From: JAUVKT01 sp964634565
GTDB lineage: Bacteria > Bacteroidota > Bacteroidia > Bacteroidales > VadinHA17
Assembly: GCA_964634565.1 (NCBI GenBank)
Contig: CAZWLP010000001.1
Location: forward strand, 34,787 to 98,786
Direction of reading: 5' to 3'
DNA length: 64,000 nt
Positions 1-8,575 of the stretch are shown here, in pieces; within the stretch, counting starts at the first letter, position 1; each line of letters starts with the position of its first letter. The notes beneath the pieces were generated by a model. That model ran no database searches. It was given only the letters and a program-made list of their open reading frames with translations, and had not been told where the DNA came from. A program made the translations under genes and the position numbers.

Positions 1-768
1 AAAACATATTGAAGGATACAGGTAAACAGAATTCTGATTCGGGAGATTTGGTGAAGGCTCAATCGGTAAAATATACTCTGTGTCGTGAGTATAATTAAGG
101 CAATGAACAACTGTAATATCACATTTAGCTCCTCCTTCCAGCCATCCTTCAGAATTTATCATTGTGGCATACTCACCAACGGTCATACCATGAACAACAG
201 GTATTTGCTGCATGCCTACAAAGGAAGTAAACTCAGGGTCCAGAACAGGACCGTCGACATAGTGCCCGTTGGGGTTGGGCCTATCCAGAATAATAAGCTT
301 AATGCCCTGCTCAGCTGCTCTTTCCATAACATACTGAAGAGTCGAAATATAGGTATAGAAACGTGCTCCCACATCCTGTATATCGAAAATAATAATATCC
401 AGTCCTGCCATATCTTCAGGCAGAGGCTTTCTCCTGCTTCCATATAAAGATACAATTGGTAATCCTGTCAGCCTGTCAATGTCGTTTTCGATATGCTCAC
501 CTGCATCAATATCTCCCCTGAAGCCATGTTCTGGGCTAAAGATGCGAAGCAGGTTAACATGCAGCGACAGCAGGGTATCGACCAGGTGGCTTTGTCCAAG
601 CACACTGGTATGATTGGCCACGATGCCAACTCTGGAATTTTGGATCATGGGCAGATATATATCTGTCCTTTCTGCACCACATATTATTTTATTGTCTCCC
701 CTTCCCTCGGCACACGAATTAATAAGCGGGAGGAAAATAATAAGGGATAAGATAATTTTCCGGATCAT
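1..768 (-). CDS. namZ: Exo-beta-N-acetylmuramidase NamZ family (DUF1343) lipoprotein, partial
   Basis: The reading frame is open from an ATG at 768 to the left edge, so the C-terminal part is missing; 256 codons are present. It begins with a lipoprotein signal whose lipobox ends LINSC (Cys19). The block PEHGFRG (residues 79-85), followed by DAGEHI, LYGSRRKPL, FDIQDVGARFYTY and LDRPNPNG, is the DUF1343 signature. Characterised NamZ/YbbC members release terminal MurNAc from peptidoglycan fragments, so a role in cell-wall recycling at an outer or periplasmic membrane is inferred. It is divergent from the LolC/E-like gene and has a good Bacteroidota promoter. The family call is strong; substrate and full length cannot be seen here. 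Confidence 0.87.
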   Translation of the reverse strand, partial: MIRKIILSLIIFLPLINSCAEGRGDNKIICGAERTDIYLPMIQNSRVGIVANHTSVLGQSHLVDTLLSLHVNLLRIFSPEHGFRGDIDAGEHIENDIDRLTGLPIVSLYGSRRKPLPEDMAGLDIIIFDIQDVGARFYTYISTLQYVMERAAEQGIKLIILDRPNPNGHYVDGPVLDPEFTSFVGMQQIPVVHGMTVGEYATMINSEGWLEGGAKCDITVVHCLNYTHDTEYILPIEPSPNLPNQNSVYLYPSICF

Positions 769-780
769 TGCTTTTTTTAA

Positions 781-812
781 CAAATGTAAAATAATTGTAG
801 TGTGTAATCAAA
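781..812 (-). promoter_or_regulatory. Promoter of the namZ-like gene
   Basis: Read on the minus strand, TTTG (812-809) is followed after 20 nt by TACATTTG (788-781), a full match to the Bacteroidota -33/-7 consensus TTTG-N19..21-TAnnTTTG. The predicted transcription start lies about 7 nt before the ATG at 768, giving a very short leader. Confidence 0.65.
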
Positions 813-880
813 ATATCTGGCATAGCGGTAATCCTATAACTAATAATAATTTGCTACTTTTACCCTTCAAATTACAGAAA

Positions 881-2125
881 TTGAGAACAGGCCTGTTTAT
901 ATCGCGAAGACTTATTAAAGAACAAAAAGGAAGCACTTCCTTTTCAAGGCCCATTAATATTATAGTTATTAGCGGTATTGCCATGGGTCTTGCAGTAATG
1001 ATCCTTTCAATATCAATCCTTACAGGCTTTAAGAAAGAGATTCGCGATAGGATAGCCGGTTTTTCAGGACATATCCAGATTTTAAACTTTGATTCAAATT
1101 ATTCATACGAAACCGTCCCGGTATCCGGCAATCAGAAATTTATTCCTGAGCTTCAGAATAACCCGGCAATTCAGAATATCCAGGTATTTGCAACCAAAGC
1201 CGGTATTATTAAAACTGACGATAATATTCAGGGTGTGGTACTTAAAGGCGTCGGACCGGATTATAACTGGGATTTCTTTAAAAATAATCTCACGGAAGGA
1301 TCTGTATTAAGCCTCAGCGACTCTGCAAGATCGACCGATGTACTTATTTCCCGCCAGGTTTGCAGACTGCTTAATCTGAAATTAAACGATAATTTTGCGA
1401 TGTACTTCGTGCAGGATCCGCCCAGGATGCGTCGTTTTACTATTAAAGGAATCTACGAGACCAGCGTTGAACAAATGGACAAGATTTACGTACTCTGTGA
1501 TATTCGGCAAATACGAAGACTTAATGGGTGGGAGTCTGATCAGGTAAGTGGCTTTGAGGTTTTACTTAATGATTTTAATGATATAGATCTTATGACCTAT
1601 GCGATAAGGGATGCAATAGGTTACAGGTTTGAGGAAGATCAGGATCAGCTGAAGGTTACCAATATAAGGCTGAAATATCCTCAGATCTTTGATTGGCTTG
1701 GTTTCCAGGATACAAATGTTGTAACTATTCTTGTGCTGATGCTTCTGGTGGCCGGTTTTAATATGATATCGGGTCTTCTGATCCTAATACTTGAAAAAAC
1801 TAATTTTATTGGTATCCTGAAGGCTGTCGGATCGAACAATGGTCTGATCAGAAAAGTGTTCTTATATCAGGCAGCCTACCTGATTGTTAATGGCCTTGCC
1901 TGGGGTAATGTTATTGGCATCGGACTTGCCTTTCTTCAGAAAAGATTCGAGCTTATATCACTCGACCCATCCTCATACTACCTCAGCACTGTACCAATCA
2001 ATTTCAATATTTTTCATATCCTGTTGCTAAATATCGGCACCATGGCAATTATCTTAGCGATGCTGATAATACCGTCAAGACTTATTTCAAGAATTACACC
2101 CGTAAAAGCAATCAGGTTTGATTAA
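881..2125 (+). CDS. LolC/LolE-type lipoprotein-releasing ABC transporter permease
   Basis: This is an inner-membrane permease of the FtsX/LolC-LolE family, which with a LolD-type ATPase extracts lipoproteins for transport to the outer membrane. From the TTG at 881 it has 414 residues, the usual family size. It opens with a cytoplasmic segment (RRLIKEQKG), a first membrane helix around PINIIVISGIAMGLAVMI, a long periplasmic domain, and three C-terminal helices including the FtsX-type block EKTNFIGILKAVGS. The frame stays open upstream to 614, but that part overlaps the divergent namZ-like gene and has no family similarity. TTG 881 follows the TTTGC at about 850 by a normal leader length. No ATPase gene is adjacent, which is common for Bacteroidota members. 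Confidence 0.8.
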   Translation: MRTGLFISRRLIKEQKGSTSFSRPINIIVISGIAMGLAVMILSISILTGFKKEIRDRIAGFSGHIQILNFDSNYSYETVPVSGNQKFIPELQNNPAIQNIQVFATKAGIIKTDDNIQGVVLKGVGPDYNWDFFKNNLTEGSVLSLSDSARSTDVLISRQVCRLLNLKLNDNFAMYFVQDPPRMRRFTIKGIYETSVEQMDKIYVLCDIRQIRRLNGWESDQVSGFEVLLNDFNDIDLMTYAIRDAIGYRFEEDQDQLKVTNIRLKYPQIFDWLGFQDTNVVTILVLMLLVAGFNMISGLLILILEKTNFIGILKAVGSNNGLIRKVFLYQAAYLIVNGLAWGNVIGIGLAFLQKRFELISLDPSSYYLSTVPINFNIFHILLLNIGTMAIILAMLIIPSRLISRITPVKAIRFD

Positions 2126-2227
2126 TTGTTAAAAAAATATTTTCAGGCTGTTTACTTCCATTTATTCGTGTATTTGCAAAAAAATCAAAATAAATTAAGG
2201 TAAATCAACCGTCACTGCATCAAATTT

Positions 2228-2235
2228 TAATTTTG
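2228..2235 (+). promoter_or_regulatory. -7 element upstream of gatE
   Basis: TAATTTTG matches TAnnTTTG exactly. It predicts transcription from about 2241, which leaves only some 8 nt before the ATG at 2249 but a normal leader before the ATG at 2309. No clear TTTG lies at -33. Confidence 0.5.
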
Positions 2236-2308
2236 AGCCTGGCTCAGAATGATAACTGAATTTGATATCTCTGTTTTCTTGAATAAATTGCCGACCAAAT
2301 TATTTTCA

Positions 2309-4294
2309 ATGAAGAAGTTTAATGCCCGAAAAAATTACGAGAGTACACGTAAAGAAATTGGCTTTGTAGATCTGAACGATGCAGCTATTGAAGATTATAA
2401 GAGGATAGGGTTTAAGTCCGGACTTGAAGTACACCAGCAATTACTCACTAAGAGCAAGCTTTTCTGCAGATGTCCTGCAGGTATTTATCACAATCATGAT
2501 AATTTCGATGCTGAGGTAATCAGACATATGCGACCAACACTTAGTGAACTGGGCGAATATGACGGAACGGCTCTCATGGAGTTTAAGACCAGAAAGGAGA
2601 TTATATACCGTCTGAATAACGAAAATGCCTGCACATACGAAGTTGATGATACTCCTCCTTTTCCGATCGACAAGGAAGCTCTCGATATAGCCCTTGAAAT
2701 TTCTTTGCTATCAAAACTCAATATTGTAGGAGAAGTTCATATTACAAGGAAACAGTATCTCGATGGAAGTATACCAACCGGATTCCAGAGAACAGCGATA
2801 CTGGGTGTGGAAGGGGAAATTGAATTAAAAAATAAGAAGGTAAGGCTGATACAGTTAAGCATCGAGGAAGATTCCTGCAGGGAAATATCTGATATAGGCC
2901 ATACCCGGATCTATAAAACCGACAGACTCGGGATGCCACTTATTGAGACAGTTACCTACCCCGATATGGAGACACCTCAGGAACTGGCTGAAGCTGCAGA
3001 ATATATAAGATACCTTAATCGCAGTACAGATAAGGTCAGGACAGGTATTGGTGCCGGACGGGAAGATGTAAATGTTAGCTGCAGGGGAGGTAGCAGGGTT
3101 GAGATTAAAGGAGTGGCCCATATTCTGTGGATCCCCAGGCTGTCGCATAACGAAAGTTTCAGGCAATATGCCCTCCTTAATATAAGGTCTGTCCTGAATT
3201 CAAGGCTTAAGAACGGATCTTCCTGGAAAATGAATTATAAAGAAATTATATTTTCAAATATTAACCTGCTGACGGAGAACATTAAAGGTGCCCTGGATAA
3301 AAATTACAGGGTAATGGCTGTAAACCTGCCTCTCTGCAAAGGTATACTTTCACATTTTACACAACCCGGTCATATCTTTGCAGACGAGCTGACTGACAGG
3401 CTAAAGGTAATTGCCTGTATAGAAAAGCCAAATATGATTCATTCCGAGGAACTCAACCCTCTTGAATCCGAGAAAGAATGGTCGAAGATAAGGGAATTTC
3501 TTGAGTCGGAACCAGAAGATGCTCAGCTTGTTATATGGGGACCGGATGAAGATATTTCAACTGCCCTCGAAACAGTGGAAGAAAGAATTCGGATGGCCTT
3601 CGAAGGAGTTCCGCTTGAGACAAGGAAATCGTTACCCGATGGGACAACGATCTTCGAAAGAGTATTACCCGGATCTGACAGGATGTACCCTGATACTGAC
3701 TCACCCCCTATTCCTCTTGAAGAATCATATATTGAGAACCTTAGAAAAAACCTTCCTGAAGATATCGCTATCAGGTTCTCACAAATGAGAGATTGGAAAA
3801 TACCTGAAGGAACATTTAAATATTTACTGAGTAAAAACCTTATTCCTGTAATTGAAGATATAGCGGAAAATACTGGCTTTACTCATAAACAGATCGGAGC
3901 CTTCCTGGGACAGAGATTCAAGAGAATTGAAGGCATAAGAAAAGGGCATAACAACTTCAGTTTTAAGATTATCTCAAACCTGTTTTACTACCTTGATAAT
4001 AACGGGCTTAAGTATGAAATTGCAGAACCTATGCTGCACATACTTTATGAACATCCTAAAATGAGGTATGAGTCAATTTTAACAACACTTAATTATAAGA
4101 AACTGAGTATTGATGACCTTATTGCACCACTTGATTTTCTGTATAAGAAATTTGAGGAAGACAAAGAAATTGTTGACAATTCCAGGTTAATAAACTGGCT
4201 TATGGGACAGTTAAGAAAACAGGCAAGAGGTAATATCGACCTAAGGGACCTGTATTTAAGAGTTAAGGATTTTGCAGAGAATAAAACAAAGTAG
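2309..4294 (+). CDS. gatE: Glu-tRNA(Gln) amidotransferase subunit E (archaeal-type GatE)
   Basis: GatE is the tRNA-binding kinase/transamidase subunit of the GatDE complex, which converts Glu-tRNA(Gln) to Gln-tRNA(Gln) in archaea. The 661 residues show the GatB/GatE cradle start (GLEVHQQLLTKSKLFCRCP, with the CxC metal pair), the block RKQYLDGSIPTGFQRT, then TDRLGMPLIETVTYPD and GAGREDVNVS. An AspRS-like (GAD-type) insertion follows with ETRKSLPDGTT and PGSDRMYPDTDSPP, which is specific to GatE and absent from bacterial GatB. A C-terminal GatB/YqeY tail runs from about residue 540. There is an N-terminal extension before DYKRIGFKSGLEVHQQ. ATG 2249 is an in-frame alternative start; 2309 is preferred because of the promoter. 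gatD follows after 2 nt. Confidence 0.9.
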   Translation: MKKFNARKNYESTRKEIGFVDLNDAAIEDYKRIGFKSGLEVHQQLLTKSKLFCRCPAGIYHNHDNFDAEVIRHMRPTLSELGEYDGTALMEFKTRKEIIYRLNNENACTYEVDDTPPFPIDKEALDIALEISLLSKLNIVGEVHITRKQYLDGSIPTGFQRTAILGVEGEIELKNKKVRLIQLSIEEDSCREISDIGHTRIYKTDRLGMPLIETVTYPDMETPQELAEAAEYIRYLNRSTDKVRTGIGAGREDVNVSCRGGSRVEIKGVAHILWIPRLSHNESFRQYALLNIRSVLNSRLKNGSSWKMNYKEIIFSNINLLTENIKGALDKNYRVMAVNLPLCKGILSHFTQPGHIFADELTDRLKVIACIEKPNMIHSEELNPLESEKEWSKIREFLESEPEDAQLVIWGPDEDISTALETVEERIRMAFEGVPLETRKSLPDGTTIFERVLPGSDRMYPDTDSPPIPLEESYIENLRKNLPEDIAIRFSQMRDWKIPEGTFKYLLSKNLIPVIEDIAENTGFTHKQIGAFLGQRFKRIEGIRKGHNNFSFKIISNLFYYLDNNGLKYEIAEPMLHILYEHPKMRYESILTTLNYKKLSIDDLIAPLDFLYKKFEEDKEIVDNSRLINWLMGQLRKQARGNIDLRDLYLRVKDFAENKTK

Positions 4295-4296
4295 AT

Positions 4297-5682
4297 ATGA
4301 CTGAAGATTTTTTCCAGGGATATAAAGGAGAAGCACTTAAGACTCTTAAGAAATACCGTGTAAGGGTATGGGGACAAACCGAAATTGATACCAGCAGGGG
4401 AACCTTTACTGGCACTGTGTTGCCAAGATCAGAAAATGACGACGACCTTCATATAGTTTTAAAAATAGAAACAGGATATAATATTGGTATTGATGTCGGC
4501 ACAATAATAGGGATGAAAGAAACAGGCTATCAAAAAGCCAATTATAAGATCCCGGAAAAAGAATTTCCATATTCAGACAATAAGCCGTCGATTAAACTAT
4601 TTGGCACCGGTGGGACTATTGCTTCAAGACTGGATTACAGGACGGGAGCTGTTATCCCGGCATTTTCGCCCGGAGAGCTCTATGGTGCTGTTCCTGAGCT
4701 TGCAGATATTTGTAATATCGACACCGAAAAACTTTTTGCAGTATTCAGTGAAAACATGGGCCCCGAACAGTATATTACACTGGCAAAGGCTATAGGAAAG
4801 GAAATAGAAAACGGCATTGATGGAATTGTAATAGGCCATGGCACAGATACACTGCACCATACTGCTGCTGCATTATCATTTATGGTACAGGATCCGCCGG
4901 TACCAATTATACTCGTCGGATCACAAAGATCATCAGACAGACCCTCTTCAGATGCAGCCCTAAATCTTATCCATGCCTCCTGGGCAGCATCACATGGCGA
5001 TATTGCCGAAGTACTTGTCTGTATGTTCGGACCAACCAGCGACGAGTATGGCTTTCTTCACCGAGGAACCAGAGTACGTAAGATGCATAGTTCCTACAGA
5101 TCAACATTCAGAACGATTGGTGATACCCCGGTTGCAACTATTACAAAAGAAGGAATTAAGCATATAAAGAAGAATTATAATCAAAGGAGAAAAGATAAGA
5201 AAGTAACTATACTGCCATATTTCTCTGAAAAAGTAAGTATGCTATATTATTATCCTCATATGCAGCCTGAAATTCTGGATAATCTTGTAGATCTGGGATA
5301 TAAGGGCATTATTATTGTTGGCACAGGTCTCGGACATGTGAACCGGGAACTTTACCCCGCCCTGAAAAGAGCAAAGGATAAAGGTGTTTCCGTCTTTATG
5401 ACCCTGCAAACCATATGGGGTTATGTTCATATGTTTGTTTACGAAACAGGACGCGATATGATGGCCCTGGGAGTTACTCCCCTGGGTAATATGCTTCCCG
5501 AGGTAGCATGGGTAAAACTGGGCTGGGCCATGGGCCAGACTGAAGATCAGGAGGAAATTAAAAGAATAATGTTATCACCTGTTAATCAAGAGATCACAGA
5601 ACGTGAGCCCTATAATGGTTATCTGGTATACCAGGGAGGGGTGCCCGAAGTCGAAAATTTTGTCAGAAGGTTCCATAAGTAA
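4297..5682 (+). CDS. gatD: Glu-tRNA(Gln) amidotransferase subunit D (GatD), asparaginase-type amidase
   Basis: GatD supplies ammonia to GatE by hydrolysing glutamine or asparagine with an L-asparaginase fold. Its 461 residues have an N-terminal barrel domain (about 1-85: VRVWGQTEI...FTGTVLPRSEND) that ordinary asparaginases lack. The catalytic blocks follow: TGGTIAS (104-110, Thr107), HGTDT (181-185, Thr183/Asp184) and RKMHSS with Lys262. This is the T-T-D-K set of GatD. The gene starts 2 nt after gatE and must be co-transcribed with it. The N-terminal domain, the partner gene and the length together exclude a free-standing asparaginase. A true type I asparaginase is present separately at 62.6 kb. 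Confidence 0.9.
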   Translation: MTEDFFQGYKGEALKTLKKYRVRVWGQTEIDTSRGTFTGTVLPRSENDDDLHIVLKIETGYNIGIDVGTIIGMKETGYQKANYKIPEKEFPYSDNKPSIKLFGTGGTIASRLDYRTGAVIPAFSPGELYGAVPELADICNIDTEKLFAVFSENMGPEQYITLAKAIGKEIENGIDGIVIGHGTDTLHHTAAALSFMVQDPPVPIILVGSQRSSDRPSSDAALNLIHASWAASHGDIAEVLVCMFGPTSDEYGFLHRGTRVRKMHSSYRSTFRTIGDTPVATITKEGIKHIKKNYNQRRKDKKVTILPYFSEKVSMLYYYPHMQPEILDNLVDLGYKGIIIVGTGLGHVNRELYPALKRAKDKGVSVFMTLQTIWGYVHMFVYETGRDMMALGVTPLGNMLPEVAWVKLGWAMGQTEDQEEIKRIMLSPVNQEITEREPYNGYLVYQGGVPEVENFVRRFHK

Positions 5683-5718
5683 GTAATAATATACCTAAAA
5701 TAGTATAACAATTTCTTC

Positions 5719-5726
5719 TATATTTG
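5719..5726 (+). promoter_or_regulatory. -7 element upstream of the UreH-like gene
   Basis: TATATTTG matches TAnnTTTG exactly and lies 23 nt before the ATG at 5749. It suggests this gene has its own promoter rather than being only a read-through partner of gatED. Confidence 0.5.
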
Positions 5727-5748
5727 ACTGTTCAGAAAAAGAGCGATA

Positions 5749-6366
5749 ATGATAGTATATTTTCTAACCGGATTGGCAGCAAGTTCTCTGCATGTTGTTT
5801 CAGGACCTGACCACCTGGCAGCTGTTACCCCACTGGCGATTGAAAATAAAAAAAAGTCATGGCTTGTCGGATTTACATGGGGGCTGGGCCATACATTGGG
5901 AGTGATAATTATCGGCATATTGTTTATTCTCTTCCGGGATCTGATACCCGTTGAAACAATATCTGCCTATAGTGAACAGATGGTTGGCATACTTTTGATA
6001 ATTATTGGTCTCTGGATCTTCTATAGAATTTTTTCAAACAAACCACACAAAAACTTCAAACCAAAAAGAGATGATGCATGGACTGCACTGAGTATTGGTA
6101 TTATACACGGAGTTGCAGGCGTAAGCCATCTTATTGGCATATTGCCAAGCCTTGCACTGCCTACCAGGGCTGATTCGGTTTCATATATTCTTGGCTTCAG
6201 TGTAGGTACAATAATCACCATGGTCGCATATTCCGCAATTATGGGCATGGTATCTCACAGAGCGACAAAAAATGATCATAGGAAATTATTACTTGGCATC
6301 AGAATAGCAGGAAGCACAGTTGCGATTCTTGTAGGTATTTTCTGGATCTTCCAGTCTTCCCATTAA
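5749..6366 (+). CDS. UreH/NicO-like integral membrane protein (possible metal transporter)
   Basis: A 205-residue polytopic membrane protein with about six helices. The first helix carries HVVSGPDHLAAV, a variant of the HxxxxDH metal motif of NiCoT/UreH-type transporters with one extra residue. It is followed by WGLGHTLGVIIIG, and the second half has GIIHGVAGVSHLIGILP, the repeat-like second histidine block of the family. Relatives are annotated as urease accessory UreH-like or nickel/cobalt transporters. No urease or hydrogenase genes are in the window, so the substrate is open. Gene neighbours give no functional clue. Confidence 0.6.
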   Translation: MIVYFLTGLAASSLHVVSGPDHLAAVTPLAIENKKKSWLVGFTWGLGHTLGVIIIGILFILFRDLIPVETISAYSEQMVGILLIIIGLWIFYRIFSNKPHKNFKPKRDDAWTALSIGIIHGVAGVSHLIGILPSLALPTRADSVSYILGFSVGTIITMVAYSAIMGMVSHRATKNDHRKLLLGIRIAGSTVAILVGIFWIFQSSH

Positions 6367-6392
6367 TCAAAGCAATAAATTACTTTAATTAA

Positions 6393-6407
6393 CCAAAGTA
6401 TCTTTGG
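6393..6407 (+). promoter_or_regulatory. Promoter -7 element inside a short inverted repeat, upstream of the NUDIX gene
   Basis: TATCTTTG (6399-6406) matches the Bacteroidota -7 element. It is embedded in CCAAAG-TAT-CTTTGG, a perfect 6-bp inverted repeat, so a repressor bound there would cover the promoter. The element also argues against the in-frame TTG 6404 and GTG 6407 as translation starts. Confidence 0.45.
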
Positions 6408-6454
6408 TGCAAAAAAATCCAGGCAGCAGCATAATATCTGATTATCTTTATAAA

Positions 6455-7108
6455 ATGACTTTATCTGTAATTGCAAACAAACTTGGAGAGGCCCTTAAAG
6501 GAAAGTTGCCGGGTACTGATATTCAATGGGAAATGGCGTCATCCGATCGGATGATCAGTGACTTCCCCAGGAAAAAGAAAGAAGACTCCAGGCTCGCTGC
6601 TGTATTGATTACACTATATCCCTTAAATGGCAAAATCCATACTCTCTTTATTCAGCGTCCGGTATACAGCGGCATTCATAGCGGACAAATTGCCTTTCCT
6701 GGCGGAAAACAGGAAGACTCAGACATTGATCTTACAGCAACTGCCTTAAGAGAGGCCCACGAAGAAACCGGCATATGCAGCTCAGATATTACAATAATGG
6801 GCAGCCTTACTCCTCTATATATTCCGGTAAGTAATATTGAGGTTACTCCTGTGGTGGCTTACTCAGCTACAAGACCGGATATCAACTCAGACAGCGATGA
6901 AGTTGTATCACTTATTGAAGCAGAATTATCTGCTTTTTATGATCCGGCACTAGTAAAAGAGAAGGCAATGCTAATAAGAGATGAAATGCTGAATATTAAA
7001 TATTACGATTATAAGGGACATATTATCTGGGGAGCCACTGCAATGATATTATACGAGCTCCTGGTAGTTATCGAAGAAAACCGGATTATTTTAGAGCCAG
7101 GAGATTAG
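6455..7108 (+). CDS. NUDIX hydrolase, CoA pyrophosphatase (NudL)-like
   Basis: The 217-residue product has the block HSGQIAFPGGK followed by the Nudix-box core REAHEETGI. The spacing and the preceding SGxxFPGG sequence are typical of the NudL/UPF0035 group, which hydrolyses CoA and its derivatives to phosphopantetheine and 3',5'-ADP. An acidic residue of the canonical box (GX5E) is not obvious, so the catalytic set should be viewed with some caution. Start ATG 6455 is chosen because the promoter overlaps earlier candidates. The last 23 nt overlap the 3' end of the convergent mltF gene. Confidence 0.8.
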   Translation: MTLSVIANKLGEALKGKLPGTDIQWEMASSDRMISDFPRKKKEDSRLAAVLITLYPLNGKIHTLFIQRPVYSGIHSGQIAFPGGKQEDSDIDLTATALREAHEETGICSSDITIMGSLTPLYIPVSNIEVTPVVAYSATRPDINSDSDEVVSLIEAELSAFYDPALVKEKAMLIRDEMLNIKYYDYKGHIIWGATAMILYELLVVIEENRIILEPGD

Positions 7109-8510
7109 TATAATGCTCATAGCGGTCCAGAACCTCATTTACATAATTAAAAGGTTCCTCTCCACGACAGAATCCGTGTTCAACAACAGGATCGTGGTAG
7201 AATTCAGGATCTGATTTTTTAAGAAGGTAATAAGCAACATTATCATCCCAAATATCTGGATCCCGTCCGTTTTTACGAGCCAGCCTCCTCGCATCAAGTA
7301 CATGACCCGGACCTACATTATAAGATGCAAGAATAAATTTCAGTCTTTCAGATTCATCTTCGACTTTATCCTCGAACATCTCCTGAAGCCATTTAATATA
7401 CATAACTCCGGCCTGTATATTCCTTTCTGGTGATTTTTTTACGTCTATTCCAAAATGTTCTCCTGTTGAAGGCATCAATTGCATAAGCCCATAAGCGCCT
7501 GCCCAGGAAGTTACATCAGGATCAAAACGTGATTCCTGTGCCACAAGTGAAGCAAGTAAACGCCAATCCCAGCCAATGGAGTCGCTGTACTGCCTGAAAT
7601 AATTATCATACTCTGAAACTCTTCCGCTAATAAGCGAGTAACTATCGCTCCTGACCATTGTACTCGACCTGGCATTCTTAAAATATTTGGCATATAAAAG
7701 CGCATAGCTTGTGCTCTTTCTGTATGTGTTTATCCAACTGTTCAGGCTGGCTACAAGTTCATTAGACCCGCTTTTACGTACAGCCCATGCAAAATTCTGG
7801 GGAAAACTTATCGGTGTATCAACATCCAGATTCGAATAGTAAGTACGGTTAACAAGACCAACGTTCTCATCACATACAGTATAGTCAATTTCCTTATCGG
7901 CCACAAGTGTTATCAATTCTTCAACCTCCATCGGAACTTCAACAATATTTATTGAATCACCTATCTCATCCTCAAGATTCTTAAGTCGTTGTGCAAAAGA
8001 GGATCCACTCTGCACATATACCGTTTTACCTGCAAGATCAAGCTGGTTACGTACAAGTTCCCTGTCGATATCATCCCTGGTCATCTGGCGCCAGTTATCA
8101 GGCCTGCGCTGCACAAGGACCTGTCTTGTCTGGCCTATTGGTGCAGAAAATTTAACTCTTTCCTTTCTTTCATTATTTACGGCAAGGTTAAGAGCCATCA
8201 GGTCTACTTCTCCCCTGTCGAGCATTTCAAAAGAAATATTCAGGTCGTTCTCTGTGATTATCTCAAGTTCCAGATCGATATAATCAGCAAAGGCCTGCAA
8301 TAAATCAAACTGGAAGCCCATGGGCTCTCCCTTATATATAAAATAACTGGTTGAATTATAATCGGTAATAGCTACAAGCTTACCCCCTTCGCGAATCTGA
8401 CTAAGATCTTTATGTACAATTAATGACTGATTGTCATCATTGGAATATGTATTACAGGAAAAAGTAGTGAACAATAAAAATATTACAATTAATAAGAGTC
8501 TTGCACCCAA
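7086..8510 (-). CDS. mltF: Membrane-bound lytic murein transglycosylase F (MltF-like)
   Basis: MltF enzymes cleave the MurNAc-GlcNAc bond of peptidoglycan to form 1,6-anhydro ends. The 474-residue product has a lipoprotein-type signal ending TTFSC, then a periplasmic solute-binding (SBP_bac_3) domain of about 230 residues. This is followed by a C-terminal SLT domain with the catalytic block LVAQESRFDPD, then GAYGLMQLMPST and ILASYNVGPGHV. The start is an in-frame TTG at 8510; an upstream stop leaves no earlier ATG, and no internal Met precedes the signal. Together with NamZ it belongs to peptidoglycan turnover. Confidence 0.87.
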   Translation of the reverse strand: MGARLLLIVIFLLFTTFSCNTYSNDDNQSLIVHKDLSQIREGGKLVAITDYNSTSYFIYKGEPMGFQFDLLQAFADYIDLELEIITENDLNISFEMLDRGEVDLMALNLAVNNERKERVKFSAPIGQTRQVLVQRRPDNWRQMTRDDIDRELVRNQLDLAGKTVYVQSGSSFAQRLKNLEDEIGDSINIVEVPMEVEELITLVADKEIDYTVCDENVGLVNRTYYSNLDVDTPISFPQNFAWAVRKSGSNELVASLNSWINTYRKSTSYALLYAKYFKNARSSTMVRSDSYSLISGRVSEYDNYFRQYSDSIGWDWRLLASLVAQESRFDPDVTSWAGAYGLMQLMPSTGEHFGIDVKKSPERNIQAGVMYIKWLQEMFEDKVEDESERLKFILASYNVGPGHVLDARRLARKNGRDPDIWDDNVAYYLLKKSDPEFYHDPVVEHGFCRGEEPFNYVNEVLDRYEHYTNLLALK

Positions 8511-8575
8511 AATACGTTATTTAGTTAGACATATGCCTTAATACCTGAGCAAAAAAGCGCGGCAAATATACAAAA

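Noticed and set aside
85..447. Open frame of 120 codons on the plus strand
   Set aside because: It is antisense to the namZ-like gene, whose own frame has clear DUF1343 motifs up to the window edge.
614..880. Long N-terminal extension of the LolC/E-type permease
   Set aside because: It overlaps the divergent namZ-like gene, passes through the intergenic promoters and has no family similarity; TTG 881 gives the normal length.
2309..4294. Reading this gene as GatB
   Set aside because: The GAD-type insertion with LPDGTT and RMYPDTDSPP, and the partner GatD, are GatE features and not found in GatB.
4601..4860. Short open frames in other frames within gatD
   Set aside because: They are overlapped entirely by the GatD frame, which has catalytic motifs.
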